The notes under the pieces: model-generated | Databases searched by the model: none | What the model saw: only the letters and a program-made list of their open reading frames with translations | Told to the model about the DNA's origin: nothing | Shown here: positions 37,201 through 50,180 of the stretch, piece after piece | Position numbering within the stretch: position 1 is the first letter of the stretch | Layout of the letters: the number at the start of each line of letters is the position of its first letter | Position numbers and translations under genes: made by a program | Assembly (NCBI RefSeq): GCF_001039355.2 | Contig: NW_019776163.1 | Coordinates: forward strand, 37,556 to 99,091 | Source: Lingula anatina | Lineage: Eukaryota; Brachiopoda; Lingulata; Lingulida; Lingulidae | DNA: 61,536 bases | Direction of reading: 5' to 3'

Positions 37201-39559
37201 TTATTTTTTGGCCATTAGTATATGCTCTATATTGATATTTAATTATGATAATGTGTATTGCTTGGGGATATGGATACTTTTTTTAAAAAATATCCCTTTT
37301 GCTATTTGCAGAAATGTAGATCTTTTTATATAAATAGTCAACGGAAACATATGAAATCATATATAATTAAGATGGTATATAACCTCAGAGAAGTACATAA
37401 GTATCTCTATGTGTGTCGATATCATTTTTGCTAGTTATCAATGACAACAGATATAACGGCAGCATTACAGATAGAATTGATTGCCCATTATGCTAGAGTC
37501 CACACAAAACACCTTTATTCTGTACTAATTAACTCCTTAATTATCTTGTTGTATAATTCGTCAATTGATGTAGTAATAAAGGACTCTCCAAGCCCAAATG
37601 TGTCTATTTAATATGTAGGAGTATGATAAATGTGATGATATTGGTCCCTTAAATAATACCTATTTATGTTTGTTACAGTGTGCACTCAGCTGTTGACGTC
37701 CAGTCAGGTGGAGGATGAAAGTTTTAACATCTACCTGCAACTCATTGACAAGGCTGTACATCATGAGGTAGCTACGTTTTTCTAGTAATTGTATCCAGCA
37801 CTCCCCACCCAACTTCCTTCTTAGGATATTTTATCTGATGTGAAGAAACAACAAGATGTTTTCATTGTTGAGCTACTTTGATACTGATTTGATAGTTTGA
37901 AAATGTTTTACAGCTAGGAATTTTTGTACCTCTATCTGAAGCTTAAATTATATTAAATGTCCATATTTATATGAAATTGTATTTTATATTTAGGCATTTA
38001 CTCAAAGACAGAAGAACCTTTTGCTGACGTGGAAGCAACAGATACAGAAGGTTTGGAGACATATACCCCAGAAATTCACAAACATCGACAACAAGCAACG
38101 GAAAGGGTAAGAATTTCATATATTTGTTGAGGAAGTCTTCCATTTATCTTGTGATCATCTTTTAAGAAATATATTTCTGTATGTTTGTGGTAACCTGACC
38201 TGGCTGTAGTAATATAAATTTGATATTTAATTTGCGGATTTTTTCCCCCCAGGTCCTGGAGTGGAACTACTTTTCCAGTTGGTGCTAACATGACAAATGT
38301 GGGACGAGGGCAGCGCCCGGTGCGCACCCCTCTCACTCCCGCCAATGCCAAACTAATCCAGCAGCAGTGGGCGTTTAACAACAAACGCACAACGCTGTTT
38401 CCTGTGGCCCCAGGGGGACAGCTACCACTGCAGCGCAACAACTCCCTCAATGCAGCTTTGCTCAAACCAGGATTCTCTGATGTGAGTGGGAGAGTCATTA
38501 ACTGTTGAAAAATTTCCTGTCACGTTGGATGGTTTTGTCCAAATTTAGAAAGAAATATACCTTGTGTCATCATCTTGTTATATATATTTTTTTAAAAATT
38601 GAAAAATACCCTATCTTAATTTCATTAAGAAATTTAGATATTTCACTATGAACGAGCTGTTGTCTGTAATCTATATAAGTATTCAAACAAATTATATTTT
38701 TTAGTATGCAATGATGATTTGTTAGTAAACTAGCAACAGTGAGCTGCTGTTTTAATTATTTTTAATGAAAGACGATGTTGCCTTTGATCCGTAAGTAGAA
38801 AATATGTTTATTTATGAGAGGGTTATTGTATTTTGCTAATATTGCAGGCCAAACAGCAAGTCCAGCGGACCTACTCAGCACCTATCCGCCCAAGTGGTGT
38901 GCCTTTTGGTCTCCCACGTAGACCAGGTAAGACCCCTTGGTGACCAGTACATTCAGCCATGTTGTGACCAGTACATTCAGCCATGTTGTGACCAATACAT
39001 TCAGCCATGTTGATTTGAAAAGTAGTCTCATAAAATCAAATTCTATAAATGATATTGTATCAAAAGTGATAAATGCAGAATTTTTTTTCCTTTTTTATTC
39101 TTATCTTACCATTACCTGATGCATGTTTTGTAAGTCACAGAAATTCAAAGTCTATACTGTGGATGCTCCAGTTTCAGATATGAGTGTGTCAGAGAATGAG
39201 ATCAATGCAGGCTTGGACTCCTTATGCCTAAGTATGGCAGAACATGCACTAGGGGGGCTAGGTAAGGGTTTGTTAATAGACATCAAATTTTTTTACCTCG
39301 GCAAAGGTTAATCATCTAGTTGTAAGGATTTTTTTTTCTTTTTTTTTTAATGTTCCACTTGATCCATGGTATTTTAAAATGTGCAAATAGTGGTCTATAA
39401 GATCAAATATGAAACAGTTAATTTTTTCATTTATCCTTTTTCTAAAAAAAGTTCTGGAGAATTTGAAGTTGAACATGCCAAATATTTGTTCCAGATAATA
39501 TTGTGTAAACATTTGACTCTTTGTTTTCAGACAGTGGAGACAAGGGAGGTACTTTTTGA
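25207..39559 (+). CDS. SAMD4A/B: Smaug / SAMD4 translational repressor (12 coding exons, 707 aa)
   Basis: Exons 25207-25414, 33445-34050, 34375-34635, 34908-35017, 35362-35448, 36357-36558, 37679-37767, 37994-38106, 38253-38481, 38848-38926, 39151-39261 and 39531-39559; phases close. Smaug binds stem-loop recognition elements in mRNAs and recruits repression and CCR4-NOT deadenylation in the cytoplasm. Visible domains: N-terminal Smaug dimerisation region ([20 protein letters not shown], then [16 protein letters not shown] in exon 2), a Gly/Asn-rich linker, the RNA-binding SAM domain at about 359-425 ([34 protein letters not shown], with the basic RNA-contact patch), a PHAT-like helical region in exons 7-8, and the conserved C-terminal [14 protein letters not shown]. 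Length is close to human SAMD4A (718). The acceptor of exon 11 (39151) is weak and was chosen by phase and homology. Confidence 0.94.
26631..26821. repeat. 191 bp direct repeat, copy A, ending at N 26822
   Basis: Nearly identical to 27503-27693 (offset 872 bp). The repeat ends exactly at the N. Confidence 0.92.
27503..27693. repeat. 191 bp direct repeat, copy B
   Basis: Partner of 26631-26821, differing at only a few bases (for example CTTTAAAG for CTTTGAAG); sequence continues uninterrupted beyond it. Confidence 0.92.
28120..28760. repeat. ~320 bp direct duplication around N 28440
   Basis: 28120-28439 and 28441-28760 match at an offset of 321 bp, both running from GTTTGCTCATAAATTATC into a GT/poly-G tract. 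The first copy ends in a G run broken by the N. Confidence 0.93.
32370..32603. mobile_element. MITE-like element, copy 2a (same subfamily as 6457-6689)
   Basis: Begins CTTAGGGACCATTCCCA and ends GGGAACCCAGTCTTAG, with inverted GATCGATCTA sub-terminal motifs and interior TTAGGGGGTAATTAACT. It is 234 bp, nearly the size of copy 1, with no coding capacity. Confidence 0.78.
32599..32861. mobile_element. MITE-like element, copy 2b (second subfamily, abutting 2a)
   Basis: Begins CTTAGACTTAATTCCCATAG and ends TGGAATGGGACCTAAG, with terminal inverted ACACCAT/ATGGTGT and sub-terminal CTGCGGGGACTCTC versus GAGTCCCCGCGGAG motifs. It shares its body with 48989-49286. Confidence 0.75.
36597..36777. mobile_element. 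Short TIR element in SAMD4 intron 6
   Basis: About 180 bp with imperfect inverted ends, CTGGGGTAGCGCTAGCA and TGTTAGCGCTTCCCCAG, and a T-rich interior with repeated TTTGGCTAAA motifs. GCTGT occurs on both flanks. It lies about 40 bp downstream of the exon 6 donor. Confidence 0.65.
38942..39013. repeat. Three-copy 24 bp tandem repeat in SAMD4 intron 10
   Basis: Unit GACC(A)GTACATTCAGCCATG plus TTGT, repeated three times with a single G-to-A change in the last copy. Confidence 0.9.
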
Positions 39560-42500
39560 CAGTTACAGTGTCCGCAGCAACTTGTTACAAGCTCCATGAT
39601 TGGTTGAATATAAGCAAATAAGAGCTTGTCACTAGACTCTTTTGTTGAATGGAAGAAAGAGAAGATTTTACAGAATCCAAGTTGTACTCATTTAGAAAAT
39701 GCTTTTATGAGCGCAATATATAACTGGGGAGATAGGTGTGCATTTGTTTGTGCTTTGATTCATGATATGCAAGAAAAAAAAACACCTACAGTATTTGTAT
39801 CTTGCAGTCCAGGTTACATTGTGTACAAAGTATCATTGATATTGTGGTTTTACATTTTTTGTGAATGTTCAACGTTTTGATTCGAATTGCATTTTTGAGA
39901 AAGGTTTTTAACACAAGCAAGATGCTTGCTTTCATTTCAAACAGTTTTGAATGGATAGAAAAATTAAAACCAAGTGTGCATAGTTGAATATATGGCAGCA
40001 ATATTATTTAATATTTACATACCTTTGTTTTGTCTGTTAACTGTATGGTTAAGATGTGTAAGTTTTATTGTAATAGATATAAACAGTTAACAGCAGTGCT
40101 GGTATAACTGACACAGAAAAGGGTACTACGTAGCATTAGCCTATTTATTGCAGATATTCCCATTGTGCTGCCATTTCAGTAGTTTCCTAGCATATCAACA
40201 GTTTGGGGGTGATAGAAAGAGAAGTAAAAGAGAAGCAAATTAAATTCATATCCAATCCCTCTGCAAGTCCCAAAGGCCAGCTGTTCCGTTGCTTTTGAAC
40301 GCCGAGTAACTCGTAATTGTGTAGATGATTCTAGTTATCCACAACCAAAGTCAATGTAGCTTTAGGAGAAACAGGTGTGCTGTGTATTACTATTGTTACA
40401 GCATAGTCCAATGGCTGTCATCTCACGGCATTCACTACACATAGGAGGGAATATTATAGAATGGGGGCAAGCTGCTGAAATATGGGAGGGCACTTTGTTC
40501 CCTGCATACTTGGAAGTTTGGTTTCTCTCTGGTAATGCGGGGCATGGCCAGGTCAGACATATCATAGTTCTGGTTCAGTATGGCATTTTGGAACTTACAG
40601 AGGGGTCCTAGTGTGTTTGTTATGTCATTTAAAAACTGAAGCTGGTTTTCAATACATATACTGTTCAGTTAGTGGTGTATAAATCAGCATTTTTTTTTTC
40701 TTATATTTGTGTGTGTGTGTGAGACACACTGCCGGTACAGTGACAATTTCCACTTTTTTAAGGAATATGATACTAGCCAGTTTTTACACATTTGGTCAAG
40801 TTAACATGATAGTCCAATGTAATGCAGTGCAGAAGATTCAGAGATGTTGCAATAAATTGTAATAATTAATTAATTAATCGGCCAAATTCTGCCCACTCTT
40901 CAGGAGCTAGATCTGCTGAGCGAGTGGACCAGAGCTCAAAAGTTTTGTACATGTATACTTACGGCAAACCTTGTTTTGGTTCCAGCAACCAGCAAGGTTG
41001 CCTTAATGCTGAGCCAAAGTTATTTTTGCATTCGTTCATTATAATCCTAGATATCCAAGGCTCTCCATAACCAGAGGTGTGAAAAGGGGAGATTTTATTA
41101 GTGCAGTAACAGTTTGTGTAACTCAAACGTGGCCATAATGCCCACAACAATCCTCTGAGAGGATTTGATCAGCTTGATGCAAATTGCCAGGTCTGATGAT
41201 ATTATTCATACTATTATTCCCACACCAAATTTTTTATTATTATAATTATTAGTATTATCACTACCACAGACAACCTGCGTTCAGAACCACTGTGACTGAG
41301 ATGTAGCTGTGTGTGATGTCATTGTGTCTTGTTAGCGAGATTGTGTGGACCTCAGGGGACATGTGACATTATATGGTGCCTTAAGCCCTGGACTACACAC
41401 AAAGCACTAGTACTACTTCTTGGTGGAAAGCTAATAGACTCGCTTAATCCTGGATTGAGAGAAATCTCCAGCTTGGTGTTTTCATAAGTTGCCCTTACAG
41501 ATTCATGTTTTCCGAAGTGCATGGATCTTAATTTGCATAATCTTATTGTGATTTAAAGTCCTTGAACATGCTTTGAAGGTTCTCGTCCGCTAGATGGTGG
41601 GGACAAAACACTGAAGCTAAGCTATGCAATATGAAGGTTTTATTTAATGTTAAGTAATGTAGTACATCTTGCTCAAATCAGCAGTGGTGTGTTTTCAAGC
41701 CACTTGGGGGACGTTGCAAGATGAGCCCTGTTTACACCCAGTTTACTGATGTGAACCAGTTGTATAACTGCACACAGCTTAGAATCAATATGAAATCAAA
41801 CCTTATTTCAGGGCTCTGTAAACAGGAAAATAGGGAGTGTGCCATCTTGGACCTCTGCATGGAAGTGTTGCCATGGTGATACTTCCACTGGGATACCTCG
41901 ATAGGTGTCACTACATGAAATGTTGCCAGATAGTTAGGGTCAGTAGTGCAGTTGTTACAGCAAGTAGCAGTTCTGAGGTGGTGGGCATTTGTTGATTAGT
42001 TAGCTGTTGTTCATAGGTCTTAGGATATGCCATTTCTTTTCAAGTTAAAGTGAATCTCACACATGATTGTCATTTTGATGATGGTGCTTTTGACTCTGCA
42101 TCCATGGCTCACATTGCAGGCTGTGCCATATGGGTAACAAGGGCATTGTTTTTTATTTGTAAATTGTTTCTTCTGCAGACAGGTTCCAATGAAGAAATGA
42201 GCTTTGCTTTCAGTATTTAGTTTCAGATTGATATGGTGATTCAGTGAATTAACGTAAATCAAAAGTTGTGTAGTTTTCAAGTTACTGATACCCAATTAGA
42301 TACCAATGCACAGGTCGTAGAAAAACAGAAGTCTTGAGAGGCCAACAACAAGAAAAATTATCAAAAGTGGGCAATACTCAACTGGTTGAGTTTTTTTAAC
42401 AGCACTTCAACTGATTTAAAATTTTATTGAAATTAAGGCCATTACAAAGCCAACATGCAATATTTGGAGCAGGTCCAAAACTTCTGTCCAGCTCCCGGCC

Positions 42501-43817
42501 TAGTGTAGGCCATTAAGACCTAGTGTCCTGGCTGTCATAGAAATATTCCATACAAGGACTAGAGCTAGAAATAGTCACCTTTGTCTGACTTGATGAACAA
42601 GTAGTATTTTGTGTACGTGTAGATGTTGTAGTTTGTTGAGAACACCTGACAACACAGCAGATAGTATGGCCGTGTCTGTTGCATACTTTGTATTGATGGG
42701 GTATTTGGAAATAAATTTGAAATGAAAGTGTGGTTTTGGTCTTGTTTTTCCGAGGGGGAGGGGTAGAAAATTTGGAAATAATTCATTATCACTTAAATGC
42801 CTCTGTAAAAGTAGTTGCCAGCTGAGGTTAACTTCTCATGGCTAAAACTTGGTTAGGATTTAAACTTATATGATCAATAAAAATATGTAGAGGCCCATTT
42901 TGTATTCCATTATTTACCAATATTGAAACTAAGACTATCAAAGCTCTTTTCATTTTTCTTTATTATCTTCCCCTTCACCATGTGTTAACCAGCAAATATC
43001 AATTCTGTCCATGAAATCCTGATATATTAAGCTGATAGAGTTGCTGAATACTCCATAACATTGTCTAGCTAAATGGAATATGTTTGCTGGGACTTGGCAT
43101 TATATACATCATTAAAAAAATACTGAATACCTATTCTCTTTCCATTATGGGTTTCAAAAACAAATTGTTAAAATAGCACCATTTCTCAATTTGCTCAAAA
43201 TTTTAAAAGTGCACATTTAGTGTCTTAGTTTAAGAGGCAATGCTAATCGTTTTACATCCAGCTTAAAGCATTAATCTTATTGGGCTTTAAAATAGTTTTT
43301 TTTTACTATGGTTCACATTAAACACAAACTGAATGTAAACTGAAAATATGGGATGAGGACAGAGAAAAATAATGATGGGAGTAACCCCCTTATGGCTTTT
43401 CAGTTTTGAACCGTCATTACAAATTTTAGAAGCACTAGGCCCTTCTGTTGAAATGACTGCAGCACATACAATGACATACAGATACTACTTTTGTAACTAC
43501 ATCTATTACTGCCATTTGTGAAATACATATAAATACTGATAACAAGGCTTGTCGCCTTCTACTTACAACATGCCAAAAACAAATCTGGAGCCAATCTCCA
43601 TTAAATCAGTGAAAGATGCAGAAATGCTGTATGCAGTGCCCATAGGAACTTTTTTTACCAGAAAGTCAAGGAATGCATTGCCAGCATGCATGCAGAGAAA
43701 AGAAACTGGCATTAACCAATGCGCTGCACAACTTAACTCCTCGCCATTTAAAATAGCAATTTCCATGAGACCGAAATAGATGGCCAAACAAGAAGTGCCG
43801 AGATGTGCAAAAAAGTT
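39560..43817. other. Convergent interval: probable long SAMD4 3'UTR and SYVN1 3'UTR
   Basis: No coding exon recognised on either strand in 4.2 kb. Plus-strand AATAAA-type signals occur near 40849 and 42876, and minus-strand counterparts (TTTATT) near 42958. A long regulated 3'UTR would suit SAMD4 but cannot be shown from sequence alone. Confidence 0.5.
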
Positions 43818-46800
43818 TCAATCTAAGTTATCATAGTCATCTATTTTAGTTTTTGATTTGTCTGTGTCCGTTTGTGATGAGAATTTCTGTAGTCTGCGTC
43901 TCCTTATCTCGTGCATCTCGTCACTCTCTTCCTCCAAAGATGGATCTTCCCATTTAGGAATGAGTTCTTCTTTTTTTACTGGACTAAATCCAGTAGCACC
44001 AAGGGCGCTATCATCTGAAATTATGCGATAAGCATAATAAAATTTGTGTATGAAAATTACACGACCTATATAAGTAGAGGCTAAGAAAAGATCAGAATGC
44101 AACCTATAGCTGAAACACCAGGTGGTGTTTAATTAAAAAAATTAATTCAAACCTTTTTTAGTTTCAGTTAATTTCTTCTTTTTCACACTGAATACTTAAA
44201 AGTCAACAGTGAAAAGTTAGGCTGTGCAAATGAAGAACAAACTCTGATCAAAATTCAAGAATTATGTAAAACTAGCATATTTTTCTTATCAAACAATACA
44301 ATGATTGGACAAAAAATATGAACTGATTTTTGATAAAAATAGGACATACCTTCATCCTTACTAGAGTCTTTTTCTTGTATTTTTGATTGCCTCTCAGAGT
44401 CCTTGAGTGGCCTAGGTAAAGAGAAGTCTGTGGATGGTGATGTGGAAGTGACCAGGTTTGATGATGAGGAAACAGATGGACTTTGTGTTACTGTTGTGGA
44501 GGCTGAAGAAGCTGCTGTTGAAGGTGGAGCAGTGGCTCTGCAAATAAAAAAATGTATTATAAATACATAACTTTTTATAAGTATCCCTTTTTTTTACAAG
44601 GATCAAGCCATCTTCCAGTTCCCTGGGATTAAAAATTATGATGCCTGGCTTTTTTCATGAAAGTTTCAACAACTGAAGGGAAAAACGCCAATTGCTATTC
44701 CAAACAAAACACTTTAAATATCCTTGGTCAACAATCAAAACTCACCCTAAATTGTTAACCATAGTAGTATATTGCTGAAGCATTACAACTGCTGCATCTA
44801 GCAGTGTATGGATACTTCTCAAATGCTGTATCCTGGCCTCTAAATGCCGCCTTTCTGTCCCCTCCATAGCTCTAAGTTCTTCTTCATTTAAACCTGAAAA
44901 GTTGGGAGGGGGACTAGGAACTGGCATACCTGAAATAGGCAAGAAAATAGAAAACAGAAAGGAGCCATTATAATATAAATTTTTCACTGTCTCATAAGAT
45001 GCAGTGTACATACAATACTTAAAAGATACCAAAATGTAAGCATTGATATTATGAATAAGTTTATCTGATTGCATTCTACTGATAATTCTAGCAACTGGAG
45101 AGAGGGGGGGGGTACCTCATAACCTTTGCTATGAAATGTAGACAACCTACCAAACGGCATCATCCCAGGTACAAACATAGGTGGTGGTGGTGGCATGAAT
45201 GGAGGCATAAACCCAGGGAGAGGTGGGGCAGGTGCCCCTGGCTGTAGTGGCACCTGGCCTGCAGGGAACCCAGCTCCCGCCATGTTGGGGGCAGTCGTGC
45301 CTGGAGGTGAGGGTGTCGCTGTGCTTGGTGGAGCTGAACTACTGGGGGCTCCTTAAAGAAAAACGAAGTGGATTAAAACTGGTCATCAGCAAAGTTAAAG
45401 ATGCAACAGAAGTAAAATTGTTGCCACAAAAGCTATTATGCCACCATATAGTTTCAAATAGCATAACTTAGAGAATACCAAAGGATATCATTTCACATTA
45501 CCCCCCAAAAAAATATCTGAACTGTGCTGTATATCACCAGGGCAGATAAGTAGGTCAATTCATGGCCAGAAATTTTAAGAAGGTGGAGTTTTAAGAGGCC
45601 AGGCTGCTTAACACACAGTATACTTATCACCTGGAGTAGGCCAAGAAAATGTTGGCAGTCAGGGGCTAGGCTGACTATAATGCTTGGTATTACCTACCTG
45701 CAGGTGGAGGTTGAGGGGGCACCTGTCCTGGAGCTGGAGGCCAGCCTGGGAATGCACCAGGAAAAGCTCCACCAAATAGGCCAGCCACTGCAATGAAAAA
45801 GGGGAAAGTGCTGTGGTATACATATCAAATTATGGAAGTTAATTGAGACTTTAAAAGTTGTCATATAGAAAGCTTGTTTTCAATAATCCTAATATAGAAA
45901 TAATTTGAAATAAGCAGTCAGCAAAGAAATGCTTTTATATTCTTACAGTGAGGCTGCTGCAAGTTGGGTTGCTGCTGTGGTTGCTGAGGCTGCTGTGGAG
46001 GGGTGCTTCGTTGCCTTGATGCAGGCAATCGTAAGACATCCATGCGGCATGTGGGGCATGTCTGCTGGCGCTGAAACCAGGAGCGCAGACAGCTTGTGTG
46101 AAATATGTGGTTGCAGGGGAGTTTTTTACAGTTGACTGCCATTTCTTCTCGGCATATTATACAAACATTATCTCCTGACTGGATGTCTTCTTCTGTAGCA
46201 TCTGGATACCTATAACAAAACAAATACAAACAAATATACATATAATAATTTACTAAAAAATATATATATTGTCATCTATTAAACACTAAACAAATTGTAA
46301 GCCTGAATTAAAATAAAATTAATATGATTGTTTTAAAGTATAAACAAGTGCTTACAAAGTATTCATATTCCTTATGGCTCTCCTGGACATTATAACATCA
46401 TTCAAAGCTTTCTTGAAGGCTCTGCAATGAAATCAATGCAGGAAGAAACTTAGTATCATATATCTTCCACTGTGCTATTTTAAGAGAGTAATGGGGCTGG
46501 TTGTCCCAGGTAACAACCACAATAAAGAATCTGACAAGACTATTCTTCAAACTAGCAATGATATTCAACAGCTCTTCCTTTCATTCAGTGTCATTTCAAA
46601 CCACTTAGATTAGAACTTTTGTAATGACATTACAATTTTTTTAATTTCGCATACTGGATTTGTCTAAACAGATAGACTGTCTAAGCTGATGAAAATTAAA
46701 TGACTCTCATTACACAAGTAGGTCACATCATTTGTACGTTTACAAGGAATTGGCTTCATTATTGAACTGCATCATTATCTACGTTAAAACTTACAAACAC

Positions 46801-49688
46801 TCACCTAATGGTAAGGTACATTGGTCGGATGGCAAACAACGGGAATGTATGAACCTTGATCATTATAATCATGAAAGTGATATACAATACGACTCTCACA
46901 AAACCTGAAAACGTTAAAAAAACACGTTTAGCTCAGGATAATGAATAGGTAACTTTGTGTTTCTTGTCTTGTTGTCTCTCCTTTGATTATCTTATTGGAT
47001 ATAAGTTCATATAAATAAAAGCTTTCAACCACATCAGCTTTTCCAATTGTGCTACTGCCCTAAAATAACCACACAAAATTTCTAAAAATCTTGAAACCAA
47101 ACTTACCCATCCCTAGATCTGAGTAAAGAAGATAAACTGCTTTATTTTCCCATGGATTTTCACTTTGAACATCTACTGTATGTAAAATATACTTTATGAA
47201 GACTGTTAATACCAAGGTGAACAGGATGGCATACTGCAAATAAAAAGTGAACTGGTTTTAACTTCATATGATATGAAGCATTTCAATATAATTACACCAC
47301 TTAGGTTGTAGTAACTAATAAATTAATGAAGCAATTGTCATGCATAAAGCTAATCCATGTTGAAATGACAAATTCTATTCATTCAGGAAATCTGTCACAG
47401 TTTATTAAATCTGTTGGAGTTCATACAAACCATATATCTACCTCAAAACCAAAGACAAGCTGCACTGATGCTCCCTTGATCAAAGTACTGTAGTAGGCAT
47501 GGTTGACAAAATACAGGTCTATGGAACTCAACACCAACAGCAAAGCTAGAAAAACAGCATTAATGAGTAAATACATTTTAAAATCTTGCAGAATCATCTG
47601 TTCTTTAAGAATTATATAAATATATTGAAAGGCATTAAACAGCCCTCTCCAGAATATGTAAGTCTTATAAATATGGTTTATCTTTTAAAATCATGAAAAT
47701 GATATTTAAAGCAATCCATCTGAAATATCATTCAATCATACTTAAAAAAAAGTGAATAAACCAAACAATACAGATACCCACATACCTAAGCATCTGATAT
47801 GAAATAACCAAGATATAATTGGACTTCGTTCCATCTGAAATAGTAGTTGGAATGTACATGAATGAGAGAGAGAGAGAATGTGTGAGTACAAGATCACTAG
47901 ACTAATGCCTAGGCAAGACAATCCCTGAGTTTCTAAAAGGGGGTGAATCTTTCTCTTCTTAGATTCTTCTATTATTTATCTCCTTAGATTTTTCTCGTAA
48001 TATTGTACGCCTTCAATTAAAACATCATGGATTTGTTTTCCCAATTACTAGAAAAACACTTATTTCTACTTACATAATCTACTCTGTCTTCTCCCAGCCA
48101 GTGGAAACACTTGAGGAAAAGTAATAGCGTGAATAATGCCACAAACCGTGGACTGAAATCATCTCTGAATACTGTGAAAGCTAGACATGTCTCTGTCACT
48201 GCATACCAGGAGCGCTCAATTAAATGCTACAATGAGAAGTACAAATATAAATCAGTTCATTCTATGGTCACTATAACCACAAATAACAGTTGCAAATTAC
48301 CAGTATGAAAGAATTCAAACACCCATGCTGACAGCTGATTTGGTTTAAACAAGAATTTTACATTTATACAGTCAGACTTGAGCCTACTAGTAGGTTAAAA
48401 AAAAAAACTTTGAACATTTATCATGGGACCCAACAACTATTTTATTGCTGATATTGACAAATTTCTAGAACCATCAGAATTGAATTAAAAAATGCGGGAT
48501 TCCGCGTTTTTGCCTAAAAAGCTCATGTCTGTACAGTACATGTTACACCATATTATAAATAAATTTGTAGACAGGGGAAAACACCTGGGGGAATACCTGC
48601 ATGGACTGGTATATGATGATCACAAAAAATAAACTATATAATATACCTCCATTTCTGCTGGCCTGAGCTGTCCAAAGAAAATCTTCCTCATCAGTTTTCC
48701 CATAAGGATGACAAATACAAATGCCTGTATATACAGCACCTGGAAAAGCAAGAGATGATATAAATGATAAAATAATGTATGCTAATAATAACATTTGTCA
48801 TGAATCAATTCAAAGTCTACAAAACTGAGTAGTTAAAAACACCCAAAAAACATAAAATGGGTAGGTCTCAGATGTGTATTATACTTATAACTGTCAAATC
48901 AATTTTTTTTTCAAAATAATTTTTAAAATGAAACCAAAATACCTAATTGAAGTTCAAAATATAGATCTAAGTTTGACAGACATGATAACTAAGGGTACAT
49001 TCCCATAAACACTATTGTTCTACGTCGATAGACCAGACTCTGCGGGGACTCTTGCTGCATGAAATCTTATTAATTCAGTGACACACTTCCTTGAACAGGT
49101 AAAGAGTGATTAACTTATAATTAGTTATACTTATCATTTTGGGTGCCACTAAATGCACACAAAAGTTAATTACCCTGTACCTGTTCCAGGAGGTGCGTCA
49201 CTCAGTTAATAGGATTGCATTCAGGAGTCCCTGCAGAGTTGTATAAATCCACATAGAAAATAGTTGCATTGGGAAAGGGTCCTTAGAAGGAATAATTTCA
49301 ATGACATTTTTCGGAATGTATTCTTTGTGAATACTTGGCAATGTTAATTTTACTACAAATCTATTAAAATTGTGAGACACACTTCAAACATAAATATCAT
49401 CAGATGACATGATACTTTCTTTCATGTATGAAAGTATTACAGTGAACTATTTAGTAAGTAAACGTAGCACAAATGGTTGCAGATGTTGTCAATGTCAGTG
49501 TCATTTCAGTTGTACTCACGGCCGGTAGTGTACTGTTTATGTTTAATACTTACCGCCATACTTGGACTAGACTTTGTTATGTACACAACAGAGGGGTAAA
49601 ACTGTTTCTTCTGTAAATATGCATTTCCAATTACTATTCCTGTGAGCATAAAGCTTGCCGCAGTCAGCAAAACAGCCCTCATTTTCAT
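43818..49688 (-). CDS. SYVN1: HRD1 / synoviolin, ER-associated degradation E3 ligase (14 exons, 649 aa)
   Basis: Exons 49688-49554, 48739-48647, 48226-48074, 47834-47786, 47545-47442, 47233-47107, 46904-46805, 46421-46356, 46209-45947, 45787-45698, 45351-45151, 44929-44746, 44537-44350 and 44014-43818; phases close. HRD1 is the multi-pass ER-membrane RING ligase that, with SEL1L, forms the retrotranslocation channel and ubiquitinates misfolded proteins. Successive hydrophobic segments span about residues 1-250, including VLYIQAFVFVILMGKLMRKI and FVALFTLLLFLKCFHWLGED. The RING-H2 starts at Cys292 (VCIICREEM, LPCNHIFHTSCLRSWFQRQQTCPTC), almost the human position (Cys291). A Pro/Gln/Gly-rich cytosolic tail follows, then a conserved helical HLEARIQHLRSIHTLLDAA block (exon 12) and an Arg-rich end. 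It is slightly longer than human (617 aa). Confidence 0.95.
48989..49286. mobile_element. MITE-like element, copy 3 (subfamily of 32599-32861), SYVN1 intron 1
   Basis: Begins CTAAGGGTACATTCCCATAA, ends CATTGGGAAAGGGTCCTTAG; carries CTGCGGGGACTCTTG and its inverted counterpart near 49225. About 298 bp, non-coding. Confidence 0.75.
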
Positions 49689-50180
49689 GACTACTGTGAT
49701 CTCCCCGTTTGGGAAAATCCAATATGGCTGCCTCTAAGGTCAAGTGCTCCAAATATGGGAGTCGAGTCCGTGGCCCATTGCGATTGGTCCAAATCAATAA
49801 AATGACCTCTCGCGGCAAATTGAATGAGGAAGTTCCTGCAAAGTGCAATATTTGTCTAAAATATCATTTTTTAAATGATGAATTAATATTTAGACATCGA
49901 TGGTGATTTATCATAGTATATTTCACAGTTCTGTAGATAAAATGTTACAATTATTTTTTTAAGATGGTGAAGAAAGTGAAGAGAAGCTATCCAGTTTGGC
50001 AGCAGACGACCTTTTTCTGCACGAGCAGAAGTTTGACACTCAAAACGTGTTTGTCGTCATGTGTCATTTGGATTTTCGCTGTCTGCGATTGCAGACATAA
50101 AATTTGCTGGCTATGTATCGAGTTTCTTGTGCTGGTTAGAGCTTTTCCGCTGTCACTTTGCAATTAAGTTCGAAGAATAG
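49689..50180. promoter_or_regulatory. Divergent promoter interval, SYVN1 (-) / Speedy A (+)
   Basis: Start codons are about 490 bp apart. On plus it contains a 67-codon upstream frame at 49964-50167 ending shortly before the Speedy A start. No family match was recognised for it, so it is treated as 5'UTR/uORF sequence. Confidence 0.55.

Noticed and set aside
43549-43787. Overlapping 76- and 74-codon frames after the SYVN1 stop
   Set aside because: Located in the expected SYVN1 3'UTR with no family match.
49567-49848. 93-codon minus-strand frame over the SYVN1 start
   Set aside because: Out of frame with the conserved SYVN1 N-terminus (RAVLLTAASFMLTGIVIGNAY).
49964-50167. 67-codon frame upstream of Speedy A
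   Set aside because: Ends before the Speedy A ATG, which has an in-frame stop directly before it; no homology recognised. Kept only as possible uORF.
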